Positions 6,329-6,795 of a DNA stretch of 6,795 nucleotides are shown piece by piece. The position numbers and the translations under genes are program-made. The stretch comes from Planctomycetota bacterium (GTDB lineage Bacteria; Planctomycetota; Planctomycetia; Planctomycetales; Planctomycetaceae): assembly GCA_024278285.1 (NCBI GenBank), contig JAJRTM010000684.1, positions 1 to 6,795 of the forward strand, given 5' to 3'. The stretch's first letter is position 1. Each line of letters opens with the position of its first letter. Below the pieces are notes generated by a model. It searched no databases. It was not told the origin of the DNA and worked only from the letters and a program-made list of their open reading frames with translations.

Positions 6329-6640
6329 TCAAATGGCATCGGGGATGTTGTCGCCGTTGTAGCGTTCGTAAAACAGCCAGCCAATTTCTTTACTCAGCCG
6401 AGAGAGGTATTCCCGTTTGAACGTATCGAGTGACATTTCTGATGTCGAGCGTGGGGCACGAAGCGGGTATTTTGAGTTGACCTCTTTGCTGTAAATTTTA
6501 TCGCGGGGTGGCCCGACCACTTTTAGTGGTTGGGTGCCGTGAGGCACAAGATGAATGCGCCATGTGCTTTCAATTTCTTTTGAACTTCCAATAATGATGG
6601 AACTCACATGGCGTGAACGTCTTGTTGCTACGCAACCCAA
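6329..6640 (-). CDS. Hypothetical fragment; only its 3' half looks coding
   Basis: The frame is open for 103 codons from a TTG at 6640 to the TGA at 6331-6329. The part at 6329-6505 reads like real protein (KIYSKEVNSKYPLRAPR, then SLDTFKREYLSRLSKEIGW and LFYERYNGDNIPDAI), with many C- or G-ending codons. The part at 6506-6640 is a translation of the REP doublet there and its start lies inside a repeat arm. The likely picture is the C-terminal end of an older gene whose front was lost or displaced by the repeat. An internal ATG would give a 35-residue product. I recognise no family. Confidence 0.35.
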   Translation of the reverse strand: MGCVATRRSRHVSSIIIGSSKEIESTWRIHLVPHGTQPLKVVGPPRDKIYSKEVNSKYPLRAPRSTSEMSLDTFKREYLSRLSKEIGWLFYERYNGDNIPDAI

Positions 6641-6664
6641 CCGCTAAAAGCGGACGGGCTACCC
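6506..6664. repeat. REP doublet (REPIN-like), copy 4, second arm family
   Basis: A 159-bp imperfect inverted repeat whose outer arms (about 6506-6550 and 6620-6664) align base by base when one is reversed. Each arm holds a hairpin with a three-base loop: CCACT / TTT / AGTGG (6517-6529) and CCGCT / AAA / AGCGG (6641-6653). Pairing extends outward through CCCG against TGGG. Read inward, the right arm has GTAG at its foot and the left arm has GTGG. An inner inverted repeat, CGCCATGTG (6558-6566) and CACATGGCG (6605-6613), makes the whole element one long possible fold. I see no target duplication. Confidence 0.6.
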
Positions 6665-6689
6665 GGTTCGAAACTCTACGCGTAATCGT

Positions 6690-6795
6690 CTAGGCGATCG
6701 GGTGTGCAATTCGTAACCAGGTGATGCGTGCTTTGGGAACAATAATATCCTCGGGAAACAGTTTAGCGAGCAAAAAAAGAGAAAAAAATGCGCTC
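6690..6795 (-). CDS. Possible C-terminal end of a gene entering from the right edge
   Basis: One minus-strand frame is open from the window edge to the TAG at 6692-6690. It gives about 34 residues: a Phe/Leu-rich part (SAFFSLFLLAKLF) followed by PEDIIVPKARITWLRIAHPIA. The second part is protein-like; the first comes from A-runs and may be low-complexity DNA. The length is too short to exclude chance, and no family is recognised. Confidence 0.25.
   Translation of the reverse strand, partial: SAFFSLFLLAKLFPEDIIVPKARITWLRIAHPIA

Overview
The window most likely comes from a planctomycete (Planctomycetota). The main evidence is the secreted two-lobed alpha/beta-hydrolase at 3139-5310, whose sequence style is typical of that phylum. 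Base composition is near half GC, Shine-Dalgarno use is mixed, and small palindromic repeats are dense between genes. The phylum call is an inference; no rRNA or other marker is present.

Layout, left to right. Positions 1-794 (minus) hold the N-terminal two thirds of a polyphosphate kinase 2, cut by the window edge. Positions 795-1000 carry a rho-independent terminator (906-943) and a second hairpin (961-985) behind glnA. Positions 1001-2416 (minus) hold a complete type I glutamine synthetase. A roughly 720-bp non-coding stretch (2417-3138) holds the glnA leader with a small hairpin and direct repeats, a sigma-54-like -24/-12 match pointing right (2764-2779), and a 142-bp MITE-like element (2954-3095) with 12-bp terminal inverted repeats and an exact 8-bp target duplication. 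Positions 3139-5310 (plus) hold the exported esterase-like hydrolase. Convergent to it, 5315-5467 (minus) is a 50-codon C-terminal remnant of a ParE/RelE-type toxin whose front half is gone, just where a repeat begins. Positions 5595-5963 (minus) hold an AT-rich gene of unknown function lying between two related repeats in opposite orientation (5489-5589 and 6094-6196). The right end (6200-6795) holds a short coding-like fragment, a fourth repeat (6506-6664) and perhaps the C-terminus of a gene entering from the right.

The most interesting signal is the repeat family. All four elements are inverted pairs of a short arm. Each arm folds on itself as a hairpin with a 3-4 base loop and carries GTAG (or a one-base variant) at its outer foot. 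This is the architecture of REP doublets (REPINs), which are mobilised elsewhere by RAYT/TnpA-REP single-strand transposases. Stem sequences differ between copies, but almost always by paired changes that keep the hairpin. One doublet sits inside a MITE with its own target duplication. No transposase is encoded in the window, so the copies would have to be mobilised in trans.

The housekeeping genes (ppk2, glnA) are on one strand but separated by a terminator, so they need not form an operon. The hydrolase stands alone. From 5311 to the right end the DNA looks like a decaying accessory region made of gene remnants and repeats.
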